Source of the DNA: Thermovenabulum sp049723235
Lineage (GTDB): Bacteria; Bacillota; Thermosediminibacteria; Thermosediminibacterales; Thermosediminibacteraceae
Reading direction: 5' to 3'
DNA length: 64,000 nt
Assembly (NCBI RefSeq): GCF_049723235.1
Contig: NZ_JBNARB010000010.1
Location: 1-64,000, forward strand
The position numbers were made by a program, and so were the translations under genes. The notes beneath the pieces are model-generated. The model searched no databases. It had not been told where the DNA came from and worked only from the letters and a program-made list of their open reading frames with translations. Shown here one piece after another: positions 42,329 to 51,302 of this stretch (its first letter is position 1; each line of letters begins with the position of its first letter).

Positions 42329-43522
42329 TTATTTGTAAGCTTTCTCTAAAGCCTGTTCGAAATCCTCAATAATATCCTCTATTTCCTCAACTCCTACTGA
42401 AACCCTTATCATGTTGTCGGGTATTCCCATTTTTAACCTTTCTTCTTTGGCAATTTTCCCGTGAGTCATAGTAGCCGGATGCTGTACGAGAGTATCTAAA
42501 TCCCCCAAGCTCACAGCATAATGAGCCATTTTCAAATTGTTTATCACCCTTTGAGCATCCTTCAATCCGCCTTTTACAGTAAAGCTAACCATCCCACCAA
42601 AACCGTTTTTAAAAAGCTTTTTTGCAAGTTCATGCTGGGGATGTTCTTCCAATCCGGGATATATAACATTCTCCACATAAGGATTTCCTTTTAGCCACCT
42701 TGCAAACTTATCTGCATTTTCACAGTGCTGCCGCATCCTCAAATGAAGTGTTTTCACTCCCCTTAGTCCGAGCCAGCAGGCAAATGGGCTGGGTACAGGA
42801 CCAAATTCCTGATAAATCCCACTTCTAATGTTTTCAATGTAATCTTTGTCTCCGAGGATAATTCCTCCGAGATGATCTCCATGGCCGTTTATATACTTTG
42901 TCGTGCTGTGAACAATTATATCCACACCAATTTCATATGGTTTAAAAAGGTAAGGAGTTGTAAAGGTATTGTCTACAATTACCCTTAATCCATTTCTTTT
43001 TGCAAAATCCACTGCTGTTGGTATATCAGGCACTTCGAGAGTGGGATTTAATATGCTTTCGATATAAATAAGCTTTGTATTAGGTTTTTTTGCCTTAAAA
43101 AGTTCTTCTTCACTTAAAGAATCTACAAAAGTGATTTCTATTTTTAACTCTTTAAAAATTTTTGTAAAAAGGGCATGCGTCCCACCATAAATGGTTTTTA
43201 CCGAAATGATATGGTCCCCGGGGTGGACAAAGCTCAAAATAGCGAGGGTAATTGCTGCCATCCCCGAACTGGTTGCAAGTGCAGCAGGGGTATTTTCAAG
43301 AGCAGCAATTTTTTCTTGAAAACTATTTTGAGTGGGATTCCTGGATCTTCCGTAAGTAAATATTCCTTCTTTGTTACCGGATAAGTACCTTTCCATCTTT
43401 TCAGGTGTAAACACAAAGGTACTTGTCAAAAACATAGGAGAATTCAAAGCACCTGTATCTTTATCCGGTTGCTGACCTGCATGAACAGCCTTTGTACCAA
43501 ACCTCGCTCTTTTTATTTCCAT
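42329..43522 (-). CDS. Cys/Met metabolism PLP enzyme (methionine gamma-lyase-like)
   Basis: Fold-type I PLP enzyme of 397 residues. It shows GTKAVHAGQQPD, the R(N/D)PTQ..xE segment, TSSGMAAIT, TIYGGTHALF, and the PLP-lysine HSTTKYINGHGD. The C-terminal SLGDLDTLVQHPATMTH and RVSVGVE motifs place it with methionine gamma-lyases and cystathionine lyases. It would break or form a C-S bond using methionine, homocysteine or cystathionine. Its presence inside a sugar/polyol operon is unexpected. The ATG has an AAGGAGG Shine-Dalgarno. Confidence 0.88.
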   Translation of the reverse strand: MEIKRARFGTKAVHAGQQPDKDTGALNSPMFLTSTFVFTPEKMERYLSGNKEGIFTYGRSRNPTQNSFQEKIAALENTPAALATSSGMAAITLAILSFVHPGDHIISVKTIYGGTHALFTKIFKELKIEITFVDSLSEEELFKAKKPNTKLIYIESILNPTLEVPDIPTAVDFAKRNGLRVIVDNTFTTPYLFKPYEIGVDIIVHSTTKYINGHGDHLGGIILGDKDYIENIRSGIYQEFGPVPSPFACWLGLRGVKTLHLRMRQHCENADKFARWLKGNPYVENVIYPGLEEHPQHELAKKLFKNGFGGMVSFTVKGGLKDAQRVINNLKMAHYAVSLGDLDTLVQHPATMTHGKIAKEERLKMGIPDNMIRVSVGVEEIEDIIEDFEQALEKAYK

Positions 43523-43560
43523 TTAAAATATTCCTCCTTATATATGTTTAAATATGGAAT

Positions 43561-44610
43561 TTAGGATATTTTTACAATTATCTTTATGTGATTGCTACTA
43601 TTTGTTACTATTTCTTCAAAACCTTTTTCAACAATTTCTTCCAAAACTATTTCGGAGGTAATAATGTCTTCGCAGGGAACAAAACCTTGCTTTATATATT
43701 CCAAAGCCTCTTTCATTTCATCTACATAAGCCTGAGAAGTCATTATAATTTTTTCGCCTTCTTGAAGGAGATTAATATCTATAACGGGTTTTTTCTCAAA
43801 AACCCCCATGACCATTATAATTCCCGTATTTTTTGCCGCTTTTATAGACAAATCCAAAGTGGTTTCCGTTCCAACACATTCAAAAACCACATCAGCCATT
43901 TTGTTTTTTGACCATTCCTTTACAAATGGTAAAACATCTATTTCTCCTGTACTTACAAATTCAGCCCCCATTTTTTTAATTAAATTTTCCTTTTTGCTGC
44001 TTCTTCCTATAACCAATATTTTTTCTGCCCCTTTAGCTTTTGCGGCTATCAAGCAGCTTATAGCGATCATACCCGTGCCAATTATAGCAATTCTTTTTCC
44101 CTTCAAATCTCCTATTAGCTTTGCAGCATGAATACCGCAAGCCAAAGGCTCTGCCAAAACCGCATCCTTTAGAGAAACTTCATCGGGTATTCTTATAAGC
44201 TGGTATGAAGGAACAACAATGTACTCGGCAAAAGCACCATCATCGCTTACTCCATTAAATCCCAATTTTTCGCAAATATTGTATTTCCCCATTTTACAGT
44301 AATCGCACTGGCCACATATCAAGCTTCCAGATGCTGAAACCCTTTCGCCAACCTTCCAACCTTCAACTCCTGATCCTATTTCGACAATCTCCCCGGTAAA
44401 CTCATGACCCATTATTAAGGGAGCCATTCTTCCCGTCAGTCGATGAGGTTTTTGAGCAGGAATAAAATTGGGCCCTAAATATTCATGTTTATCCGTTCCG
44501 CATATTCCAGCATATGCCACTTTAATTTTTACCATACCATCTTTAATATTCGGTTCAGGAACATCCATTACCCTTATATCTTTATGCCCATACCAAACTG
44601 CTGCTTTCAT
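43561..44610 (-). CDS. zinc-dependent dehydrogenase, butanediol dehydrogenase-like
   Basis: MDR-family protein of 349 residues. Catalytic zinc ligands are C37, H69 and E70; structural Cys are C99, C102, C105 and C113. The insert GICGTDKHEYLGPNFIP...LTG before GHEF is typical of (R,R)-butanediol dehydrogenases and related secondary-alcohol enzymes. An acetoin dehydrogenase operon lies about 5 kb away, so a butanediol-to-acetoin role is conceivable. Within this operon a sugar alcohol is equally possible. The gene is 13 bp from the isomerase gene. Confidence 0.88.
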   Translation of the reverse strand: MKAAVWYGHKDIRVMDVPEPNIKDGMVKIKVAYAGICGTDKHEYLGPNFIPAQKPHRLTGRMAPLIMGHEFTGEIVEIGSGVEGWKVGERVSASGSLICGQCDYCKMGKYNICEKLGFNGVSDDGAFAEYIVVPSYQLIRIPDEVSLKDAVLAEPLACGIHAAKLIGDLKGKRIAIIGTGMIAISCLIAAKAKGAEKILVIGRSSKKENLIKKMGAEFVSTGEIDVLPFVKEWSKNKMADVVFECVGTETTLDLSIKAAKNTGIIMVMGVFEKKPVIDINLLQEGEKIIMTSQAYVDEMKEALEYIKQGFVPCEDIITSEIVLEEIVEKGFEEIVTNSSNHIKIIVKIS

Positions 44611-44623
44611 TTTTACACCACCC

Positions 44624-45601
44624 TTAGCTGAATATATTTTTTAGCAGTGTTTTAATTATCTGACTCGGAGGTTTATTTTCGTTAAAATCAAAAATATTCT
44701 CTTTATAAAGTTTTTCTGCAATCCTTATGGTTTTATCTATAAAATCTACGGAAACCTCACATGCCGAATAAGGGTCATCGCGGTAGGGATATAAATCCAA
44801 AGAATACCATCCTTTATACCCCATCTTTTCAAGCCAGTAAAAAAATTCTATATACTGGGGGATATGTACCGTACCTAAAGGCATATCATCATCTGTAACA
44901 GAATAGTTATCATTAAGATGTATATGAAATAATTTGCCATACTCCATAAGTATGGAAGCTATTTCTGCAGGATTTTCTCCGCAATTAAAAGCATGTCCCA
45001 CATCAAGAGTAACTCCTACATTTTCGCAGCCCGTCAATAAAGATAGAGCTAATGCTTTTCCGCCCGAATTAACAAGGCAATTCATTTTGGGTTCACTTTT
45101 TTTATACTCAAGGGATAATTTAATATTTTTATTGTGTTGAGCGCATTCTTTGAGCCCATATACCAGATATGAAAATGCCGTATTATATTTGCATTGAAAA
45201 ACATAATCAAAACCATCCTGACCGAGCCAAAGATTCACCACTTCTACCCCAATTTTTTCTGCCAAATCCATAGCACGCTTTGTAAGTTGAATAGATTTTT
45301 GCCTTCTATCATAATTTTGTGAGGAAAAGGATCCATTTTTCCATTCTTTATCACAGACAAGTTCAACACCAAGCGCACTTATTGCAAGTTTTTTTTTGTT
45401 CAAATAATCCAATACTTCCCTTGCATTTTCTTCATTTATATCCTGCGGAAAGGTCAACTCTACCGCGCTTATTTCTGATAAATTAGAAATAATCTCGATT
45501 CTTTCATAGAAATTTAAATACTGTTTATACCCTTCAGAAACGTAACGGTCAGTACCCTTCCCAAAAGACCATATACCTACACTAAGCTTTCGTTTTTGCA
45601 T
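44624..45601 (-). CDS. sugar phosphate isomerase/epimerase (xylose isomerase-like TIM barrel)
   Basis: Protein of 325 residues of the AP-endonuclease-2/xylose-isomerase-like family. Barrel strands carry the metal-ligand pattern: LSLEYK, VGVTLDVGHAFNCGENP, LFHIHLNDN, and WYSLDLYPYRDDP. It is likely a sugar or sugar-phosphate isomerase or epimerase; the substrate is unknown. The ATG has a GAGGGG Shine-Dalgarno. It starts the enzyme section of the operon, directly after the transporter genes. Confidence 0.87.
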   Translation of the reverse strand: MQKRKLSVGIWSFGKGTDRYVSEGYKQYLNFYERIEIISNLSEISAVELTFPQDINEENAREVLDYLNKKKLAISALGVELVCDKEWKNGSFSSQNYDRRQKSIQLTKRAMDLAEKIGVEVVNLWLGQDGFDYVFQCKYNTAFSYLVYGLKECAQHNKNIKLSLEYKKSEPKMNCLVNSGGKALALSLLTGCENVGVTLDVGHAFNCGENPAEIASILMEYGKLFHIHLNDNYSVTDDDMPLGTVHIPQYIEFFYWLEKMGYKGWYSLDLYPYRDDPYSACEVSVDFIDKTIRIAEKLYKENIFDFNENKPPSQIIKTLLKNIFS

Positions 45602-45617
45602 GCTTTCCCCTCGCTTT

Positions 45618-46319
45618 TCATTCTCCTAAATAGGCTTTCAATAAATTCTCATCGGATAAAAGCTCTTTACTTGTACCAGATTTTTCAATTACACCAGTTG
45701 ACATAATATAGCCCCTGTCGGCTATAGAAAGAGCTTTATATGCATTCTGTTCTACGATAAGTATTGAAGTGCCTTTCTTTCTTATTTCTTTTAAAATCTC
45801 AAATATTTGATTTACTATTATGGGTGCAAGTCCCAAGGAAGGTTCATCCAGAAGTAAAAGTTTTGGATGTCCCATTAATCCCCTACTTATCGCAAGCATC
45901 TGCTGCTCTCCACCACTTAAAAGCCCTCCGTATTGATTTTCCCTTTCCTTTAGCCTTGGAAAAAGAGTATAAACCCATTCTAAATCTTCTTTTACTCTTT
46001 TTTTGTCATTATTCAAAAAAGCACCTACCATCAAATTTTCATATACAGTAAGTTTAGGAAAAATTTGTCTGCCTTCTGGTACATGTATTATACCTATTTT
46101 TACTGATTGATATGGGACAGATGGTATTTTCTTATTATAAAAAAGTACTTCTCCAGAAACAGGTTTCATTACTGAGGAAATTATTTTTAAAAGAGTCGTT
46201 TTGCCTGCGCCATTGGCACCCAATACAGCAACTACTTCACCTTCATTTACTTCTAAACTAACACCTCGTAATGCTTTAATTCCCCCGTAAGCAGCATTTA
46301 CATTTTTTACTTTTAGCAC
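45618..46319 (-). CDS. livF: Liv-type ABC transporter ATPase (LivF)
   Basis: ATP-binding subunit of 233 residues: Walker A GANGAGKTT, signature LSGGEQQMLAISRGLM, Walker B LLLLDEPSLGLAP, all typical of LivF (HAAT family). The GTG start overlaps the livG end by 7 nt, with a GGAGGTG Shine-Dalgarno inside livG. The stop is followed 17 bp later by the isomerase gene. Confidence 0.95.
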   Translation of the reverse strand: MLKVKNVNAAYGGIKALRGVSLEVNEGEVVAVLGANGAGKTTLLKIISSVMKPVSGEVLFYNKKIPSVPYQSVKIGIIHVPEGRQIFPKLTVYENLMVGAFLNNDKKRVKEDLEWVYTLFPRLKERENQYGGLLSGGEQQMLAISRGLMGHPKLLLLDEPSLGLAPIIVNQIFEILKEIRKKGTSILIVEQNAYKALSIADRGYIMSTGVIEKSGTSKELLSDENLLKAYLGE

Positions 46320-47089
46320 GATTTATTTTCACCTCCGAGGTAAGCTTCAATTACCTGCTTGTCTTTTTGTATTTCTTTTGGCGCACCTTTTGCAATGGTC
46401 TTTCCAAAATTTAATACAGTAATTTCATCGCATATAGACATTACCACATCCATGTGATGTTCAATCATTAAAATTGTTAAATCAAATTCTTTATAAACAT
46501 GTTTAATAAACCCAACCAATTCTTTTGACTCTTCTTTATTCATTCCTGCGGCAGGTTCATCTAATAAAAGTAGCTGTGGCTTTAATGCTAGAGCTCTTGC
46601 TATTTCAAGTTTTCTTTGGTGACCGTAAGGTAAATTCCCGGCTTTTTCCATCAATCTATCGCCAAGCCCAACTATTTTTAGCAGTTCAAGGCAAGTATCT
46701 TTCGCATGTTTTTCTTTTATTTTGTAATTCCCCATATGAGTAATTGCAGTAACCAAATTGTAATTTGCTTCCTTATGAGCTGCTATTAATACATTTTCTA
46801 AAACGCTCAATTGTGAAAAAAGCCTTATATTTTGGAAAGTTCTTCCTATGCCTAAATTTGCAATTTCATAGGGTTTTTTCCCCGTAATATCTTCATTATT
46901 AAAAATAATACTACCAGAATCAGGTTTATAAATACCGGTAATAAGATTGAAAACTGTTGTTTTACCAGCTCCGTTAGGACCTATAAGGCCGTGTATTGAG
47001 CCTTTTTTAATATCTATATTAAAATTATCGATGGCACAAACTCCGCCAAATCTTTTTACAAGGGAATTAATTTTTAATATATGGCTCAT
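46313..47089 (-). CDS. livG: Liv-type ABC transporter ATPase (LivG)
   Basis: ATP-binding subunit of 258 residues with Walker A GPNGAGKTT, the LivG insertion and NIRLF segment, the signature LPYGHQRKLEIARAL, and Walker B LLLDEPAAGMNKEE. Its ATG overlaps the livM stop (ATGA). It pairs with LivF to power import. Confidence 0.95.
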   Translation of the reverse strand: MSHILKINSLVKRFGGVCAIDNFNIDIKKGSIHGLIGPNGAGKTTVFNLITGIYKPDSGSIIFNNEDITGKKPYEIANLGIGRTFQNIRLFSQLSVLENVLIAAHKEANYNLVTAITHMGNYKIKEKHAKDTCLELLKIVGLGDRLMEKAGNLPYGHQRKLEIARALALKPQLLLLDEPAAGMNKEESKELVGFIKHVYKEFDLTILMIEHHMDVVMSICDEITVLNFGKTIAKGAPKEIQKDKQVIEAYLGGENKSC

Positions 47090-47967
47090 TGTGCCATCAC
47101 TTCCTTTCGTTTACGCATTATGAAGTTTTTTATTCTCTTAATAGATTCAATAGATAATTCTTTATACCCCATTAAACCATTAGGCCTTAAAATTATAATC
47201 AGTACTACAGAGATCCCATATAAAAGCATTCTGTAATTCGATACAGCGCGTAAAAGCTCCGGAAGTAAAGTTAATACCGTAGTTGCAATAATTGAGCCGG
47301 TAATACTACCTAAACCTCCAATAACAACCGTAATAGTAAGCTCTGCAGATTTATCAAGGTTGAACATCCCAGGCGTTATAAACATGTAGTAGTGTGCAAA
47401 CAACGCACCAGCAAGTCCTGCAAAAACTGCGCTTACCGTAAATGAAAGTAGTTTAAAATAAGTAATATTAATACCTACAGCTTCAGCAGCTAATTCTTGT
47501 TCACGTATCGCCATAATATTTCTACCGTACCTCGAAGTAAGCAAGTTTCTTGTAATAATAATACATATTATGACAGCAATAACAACAACAGTTAAGTTCG
47601 TTTTTTGTGGGATCCCTGCATACCCCCTTGCACCACCCGTAATCGGATCTAAAAATTCTATAATAACCCTCATGCATTCTCCAAATCCTAAAGTCGTAAT
47701 TAAAAAGTAATCTCCTTTTAAACCTAAGGTAAGTCTTCCCAAAGCAATACTTATCAAAGCTGCAACTAACATACCACCAAATATCGAAATAATAAATGGC
47801 GTATGGTATTTTGTTGTTAGGATTGCAGATGTATAAGCTCCTACTGCCATAAATCCTGCGTTTCCAAAAGAAAAAAGTCTAGTAAATCCAGTTAAAACAG
47901 AGACGCCCAATACAGCGATTATATTTATGCAAACCAAAATAATTATTCCTTCTAAATAGCTTGACAT
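47086..47967 (-). CDS. livM: Liv-type ABC transporter permease (LivM)
   Basis: Membrane permease of 293 residues, about eight helices, with the LivM features SFGNAGFMAVGAYTSAIL and GRNIMAIREQELAAEAVGIN (ATPase-coupling loop) and GGLGSITG. It forms the channel with LivH. The ATG has an AGGTAGGTG Shine-Dalgarno. Confidence 0.94.
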   Translation of the reverse strand: MSSYLEGIIILVCINIIAVLGVSVLTGFTRLFSFGNAGFMAVGAYTSAILTTKYHTPFIISIFGGMLVAALISIALGRLTLGLKGDYFLITTLGFGECMRVIIEFLDPITGGARGYAGIPQKTNLTVVVIAVIICIIITRNLLTSRYGRNIMAIREQELAAEAVGINITYFKLLSFTVSAVFAGLAGALFAHYYMFITPGMFNLDKSAELTITVVIGGLGSITGSIIATTVLTLLPELLRAVSNYRMLLYGISVVLIIILRPNGLMGYKELSIESIKRIKNFIMRKRKEVMAQ

Positions 47968-47983
47968 TTAAACACCTACCTTT

Positions 47984-48856
47984 TTAAGCTTTATCCTGTA
48001 CTTCTATGCCAAAAAGCCCTGTTGGTTTAAATAAAAGTATTGCAATTAAAAGTCCAAATGTAAATAAATCTCTCAGTCCAGAAATAACAAAACCCGATAT
48101 AAAAACTTCCATAATACCAATAATTAATGCACCAATGATAGCTCCTCTAACACTCCCAAGTCCTCCAAAAACCGAAGCTATAAAGGCTTTTAAAGAGACA
48201 TTTCCCATTTGCGGATATACGGTATACTTTAGCCCTAAAAGAACACCCGCTGCACCGGCTAAGGAGCCGGATAAAAAGAACACGAGAGCTATATAGTAAT
48301 CTATGTTTATACCCATTAAAGATGCCGTGTTTAAATTTGTAGATGCAGCCCTGACAGCGAGTCCGAATTTGGTTTTATTTATCAAAAACTCCAACAAAAT
48401 TACAGCAAAAAGTACAATGCATAAAGAAATTAAATCCAATACTCCTAGTTTTACATGGCCTATAGCTATAGATTTTACTGGTATTACAGGAGGAAAAGTT
48501 CTAAATTTAGGACCTATAAAAACTATTACCATGTTTTGAAAAGTAACCGAAAGCCCCATCGCAGCAATCATTAAAAACATGGTCGGAGCTTTGTTCTTGC
48601 GAATTTGTCTATAAGCTAACCGCTCATTCAATATACTAATAAGACCAGCCCCTAATATAGCTGCAATGCTTGATAAGTAAAAAGGTAGTTTTGCAGAGGC
48701 AACACATAAAAAACCAATATATGCACCGAGCATTGCCACATCGCCATGGGCCCAGTTAGAAAAACCAAGCAAGCTGTAAATTAATGCGTAGCCCGTTGCC
48801 ATTAAAGCGTATATACCGCCAATAGAAATTCCATTTACCAATTGCTGTAAAAACAT
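47984..48856 (-). CDS. livH: Liv-type ABC transporter permease (LivH)
   Basis: Membrane permease of 290 residues, with the LivH signature GISIGGIYALMATGYALIYSLLGFSNWAHGDVAMLGAY at the N-terminus and GGLGSVRGAIIGALIIGIME near the end. The ATG has an AAAGGTGATG Shine-Dalgarno. A stable hairpin lies between it and the upstream binding-protein gene. Confidence 0.94.
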   Translation of the reverse strand: MFLQQLVNGISIGGIYALMATGYALIYSLLGFSNWAHGDVAMLGAYIGFLCVASAKLPFYLSSIAAILGAGLISILNERLAYRQIRKNKAPTMFLMIAAMGLSVTFQNMVIVFIGPKFRTFPPVIPVKSIAIGHVKLGVLDLISLCIVLFAVILLEFLINKTKFGLAVRAASTNLNTASLMGINIDYYIALVFFLSGSLAGAAGVLLGLKYTVYPQMGNVSLKAFIASVFGGLGSVRGAIIGALIIGIMEVFISGFVISGLRDLFTFGLLIAILLFKPTGLFGIEVQDKA

Positions 48857-48894
48857 TTTACATCACCTTTTTCTGCATAATGGCTTTTTTATTC

Positions 48895-48923
48895 GCGAGG
48901 GAAAGCCTATTGCTTCCCCTCGC
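48895..48923. repeat. intercistronic hairpin between livK and livH
   Basis: GCGAGGG and CCCTCGC (48895-48901 with 48917-48923) form a GC-rich stem with a 15-nt loop that includes a further AAGC/GCTT pair. On the coding (minus) strand there is no U-tract downstream, so it should not terminate livK transcription; on the plus strand seven T follow. Confidence 0.7.
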
Positions 48924-48938
48924 TTTTTTTCTTTTGAG

Positions 48939-50108
48939 TTATGGAGCAAAATCTCCCACATATTCAAATTGACCATTGGAAACCTTATAAATACTACATG
49001 CTTTTTCAGGATTGTGAGTTTTTGGATCAACATTTATTTTGCCCATTAAACCTTCGAAATTAGTTGTATTTTCAAGAGCATCTCTTAGAGCTACCGGGTC
49101 CACTTTCCCTGCTCTTTCCAGTGCATCTTTTATCCAATAAAGCCCATCTCTCCCGAATAAAGCTTCAGTTTCTGGATTAATGTTGTATTCCTTTATGTAG
49201 CTTTCAGCAAAAGGCTTTGTTACAGGATTTGCGAAAGAGGGCTGCGATGTATAATAGCATCCTTCCAATGCAGGTCCAGCCATTGTTAATAGTTCTTTTG
49301 AGTCCCATCCATCTCCGCCAAGGAAAATTGATTTTATTCCGAGTTCCCTTGCTTGGTTTGCTATTAATGCTACATCTTTATATATCCACGGTATTAATAT
49401 TACATCTGGATTTAATGGGGCAATTTTGCTTAATTGAGCCCTAAAATCGTTATCACCCGAATGAGCATCAACTTTTATAAGTACTTTACCTCCATCCTGT
49501 TCAAATTGTTTTATGAAGAACTCAGTCAAACCTGTAGAGTAGTCGGAACCAATATCCGTTATTACTGCAGCAGTATTTGCTTTTAGTTCATTTAGCGCAA
49601 AACTTGCAAGTACTTTCCCTTGAAATGGATCTATAAAGCCTATTCTAAAAGAGTAAGGACGAAGATTTCCATTTTCATCTACAGTTACCTTAGGATTTGA
49701 AGCAGCAGTAGCTATAAGTGGAATCTTTTTTGCGTCTGCAATTGGAGCCATTGCAATATTGCAGCTGGAAAAGTTTGTGCCTACAACAGCGATTACTTTT
49801 TCTTCATCAATAAGTCTCTTTAAGGCATTAACAGAATCTACAGGATTGCCCTTCCCATCCATTCCTACAATCTCAACTTTTTTACCTAATATTCCACCTT
49901 TTTCATTTATTTCTTTTGCTGCCAATTTCATACCATTTAAACCTGCTTGTCCCCATACAGCCGTATCGCCTGATAATGCACCTACATAACCTATTTTTAT
50001 AACTTCTTCTTTTGCTTGTTTTGAACCACATCCTGAAAAAATCCCCATTAAAAAAATCAAAACTGTTGCAAACGCAAGAACTTTAATCCATTTTAAATTT
50101 TTAATCAT
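48939..50108 (-). CDS. Liv-type substrate-binding lipoprotein
   Basis: Periplasmic-binding protein (type I fold, LivJ/LivK family) of 389 residues. A lipoprotein signal ends in FSGCGSKQ (lipid-modified Cys at about 27). The mature start IKIGYVGALSGDTAVWGQAGLNGMKLA and the IGTNFSSCNIAMAPIADAKKIPLIATAASNP region are typical. The family usually binds branched-chain amino acids, amides or urea. The gene neighbours here suggest a different ligand. It is the first structural gene after the regulator. Confidence 0.9.
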   Translation of the reverse strand: MIKNLKWIKVLAFATVLIFLMGIFSGCGSKQAKEEVIKIGYVGALSGDTAVWGQAGLNGMKLAAKEINEKGGILGKKVEIVGMDGKGNPVDSVNALKRLIDEEKVIAVVGTNFSSCNIAMAPIADAKKIPLIATAASNPKVTVDENGNLRPYSFRIGFIDPFQGKVLASFALNELKANTAAVITDIGSDYSTGLTEFFIKQFEQDGGKVLIKVDAHSGDNDFRAQLSKIAPLNPDVILIPWIYKDVALIANQARELGIKSIFLGGDGWDSKELLTMAGPALEGCYYTSQPSFANPVTKPFAESYIKEYNINPETEALFGRDGLYWIKDALERAGKVDPVALRDALENTTNFEGLMGKINVDPKTHNPEKACSIYKVSNGQFEYVGDFAP

Positions 50109-50153
50109 TGTTATTTTTGTCCTCCTTTTTTGATAATTTTAGATATTAAAAAA

Positions 50154-51119
50154 TTATTGTACACCTCCTTTTGCTTCTATCTCTAAAATTTTCTCGGCAG
50201 TAATTTTATCAGTAATAAGAACCTTTGGAATTTTGGCCTTTAATGCCCCTAAAATAGCTTTAGATTTGTTTATTCCCCCTGCGATACAAATAACTGTCCT
50301 TATTTTTTTAAGGTCTTCAAGTTCTATACCTACGATTAAATCGTCAAGATCTTCATTGCAAGGGGTCCCATCCAGTTTAAAAAAGCGCATACATACATCT
50401 CCTACCGCATTTCTTTTTAATAGTTCCGAATGCCAGTTGCTTGAAAGGTGTCCTTTTTTAAATAGCAAAGATTCTTTATCCATGGTACCAATACCTACCA
50501 AGGCAATGGTAGCTTTTTTACTCAATTCCAAAACATCTTTTATATTTTTATCTAATAATAATCCTTTTTTTACTTCAGGATTTGCTACAACTGCAGGGCA
50601 ATAAAATAATATAGGAGAACTGTTAAAAACCTGACTTAACCTTTTTGCAAGTTCCACCGCTTCAATATTTTCTTGCCCATTATTTATTCCTCCGACTAAT
50701 TGCACTATTTTTGTCCCTTCTACTCCAAAGGGTTGTAATTGTTTTACCATTTCATAAAGAGTTTGCCCCCACGAAATCCCGATTATATCCGCAGGAGTAA
50801 CTATTCTCTTTAAATAATCACATGCTGCTTGTCCAAGTAAAGATAACAAATTATCCTGATCTTCTTGTCCTACATTAACTATAATTGCCTCTTTTAATCC
50901 AAATTTTCTTTCAAATTCAAGCTCAAGACTGTTACAGGATACTATTGGTTGTTTAATACTAATCTGTACTATCCCCATGTTTTTTGCTTCATTTAAAATC
51001 CTAAATACCTTTGAAGGAGACATATTAAGTTGTTCTGCAATTTCTTTTTGTGTTTTTCCTTCTATGTAGTATAAAGTTGCAATTTTTGATAATAAACGTT
51101 CCATATCATTCCATATCAT
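50154..51119 (-). CDS. SorC/DeoR-family sugar-binding transcriptional regulator
   Basis: Protein of 321 residues. The N-terminal helix-turn-helix is at about 15-45 (TQKEIAEQLNMSPSKVFRIL). The C-terminal sugar-phosphate-binding domain has the SorC features IIGISWGQTLYEMV, VQLVGGINN, GIGTMD, and ICIAGGINKSKAILGALKAKI. Such proteins sense a phosphorylated sugar and control the adjacent catabolic operon. It heads the operon, so it should respond to a pathway intermediate. A palindrome at its promoter (51166-51192) is the likely operator. Confidence 0.92.
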   Translation of the reverse strand: MIWNDMERLLSKIATLYYIEGKTQKEIAEQLNMSPSKVFRILNEAKNMGIVQISIKQPIVSCNSLELEFERKFGLKEAIIVNVGQEDQDNLLSLLGQAACDYLKRIVTPADIIGISWGQTLYEMVKQLQPFGVEGTKIVQLVGGINNGQENIEAVELAKRLSQVFNSSPILFYCPAVVANPEVKKGLLLDKNIKDVLELSKKATIALVGIGTMDKESLLFKKGHLSSNWHSELLKRNAVGDVCMRFFKLDGTPCNEDLDDLIVGIELEDLKKIRTVICIAGGINKSKAILGALKAKIPKVLITDKITAEKILEIEAKGGVQ

Positions 51120-51148
51120 GATGACCGCCTCTTTTTAAAAAAATTGTT

Positions 51149-51192
51149 ATTATAAATCTAATATGAAAAAATTTTCATTGATGAAATTTTTT
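51149..51192 (-). promoter_or_regulatory. promoter and palindromic operator of the SorC operon
   Basis: Minus-strand -10 TATAAT is at 51149-51154 with a poor -35. A 27-bp inverted repeat (AAAAAATTTTCAT, TG, ATGAAATTTTTT on the plus strand; 51166-51192) overlaps the -35 position. It is a candidate binding site for the regulator encoded just downstream. Confidence 0.55.
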
Positions 51193-51256
51193 ACATAATA
51201 TTTTATTCTATATATTTTTTTATTTTCCTTCTTTTCACAAAAAAATTTTTTATAAA

Positions 51257-51282
51257 AAAATACCCCATTGAGGGGTATATAA
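51257..51282 (-). terminator. terminator after the SAF oxidoreductase gene
   Basis: Minus-strand ATACCCC, TCAAT loop, GGGGTAT then TTTTTT. It lies between the SAF-domain gene and the SorC operon promoter and insulates the two units. Confidence 0.8.
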
Positions 51283-51302
51283 ATTAAAAAATATATAAAC
51301 TA

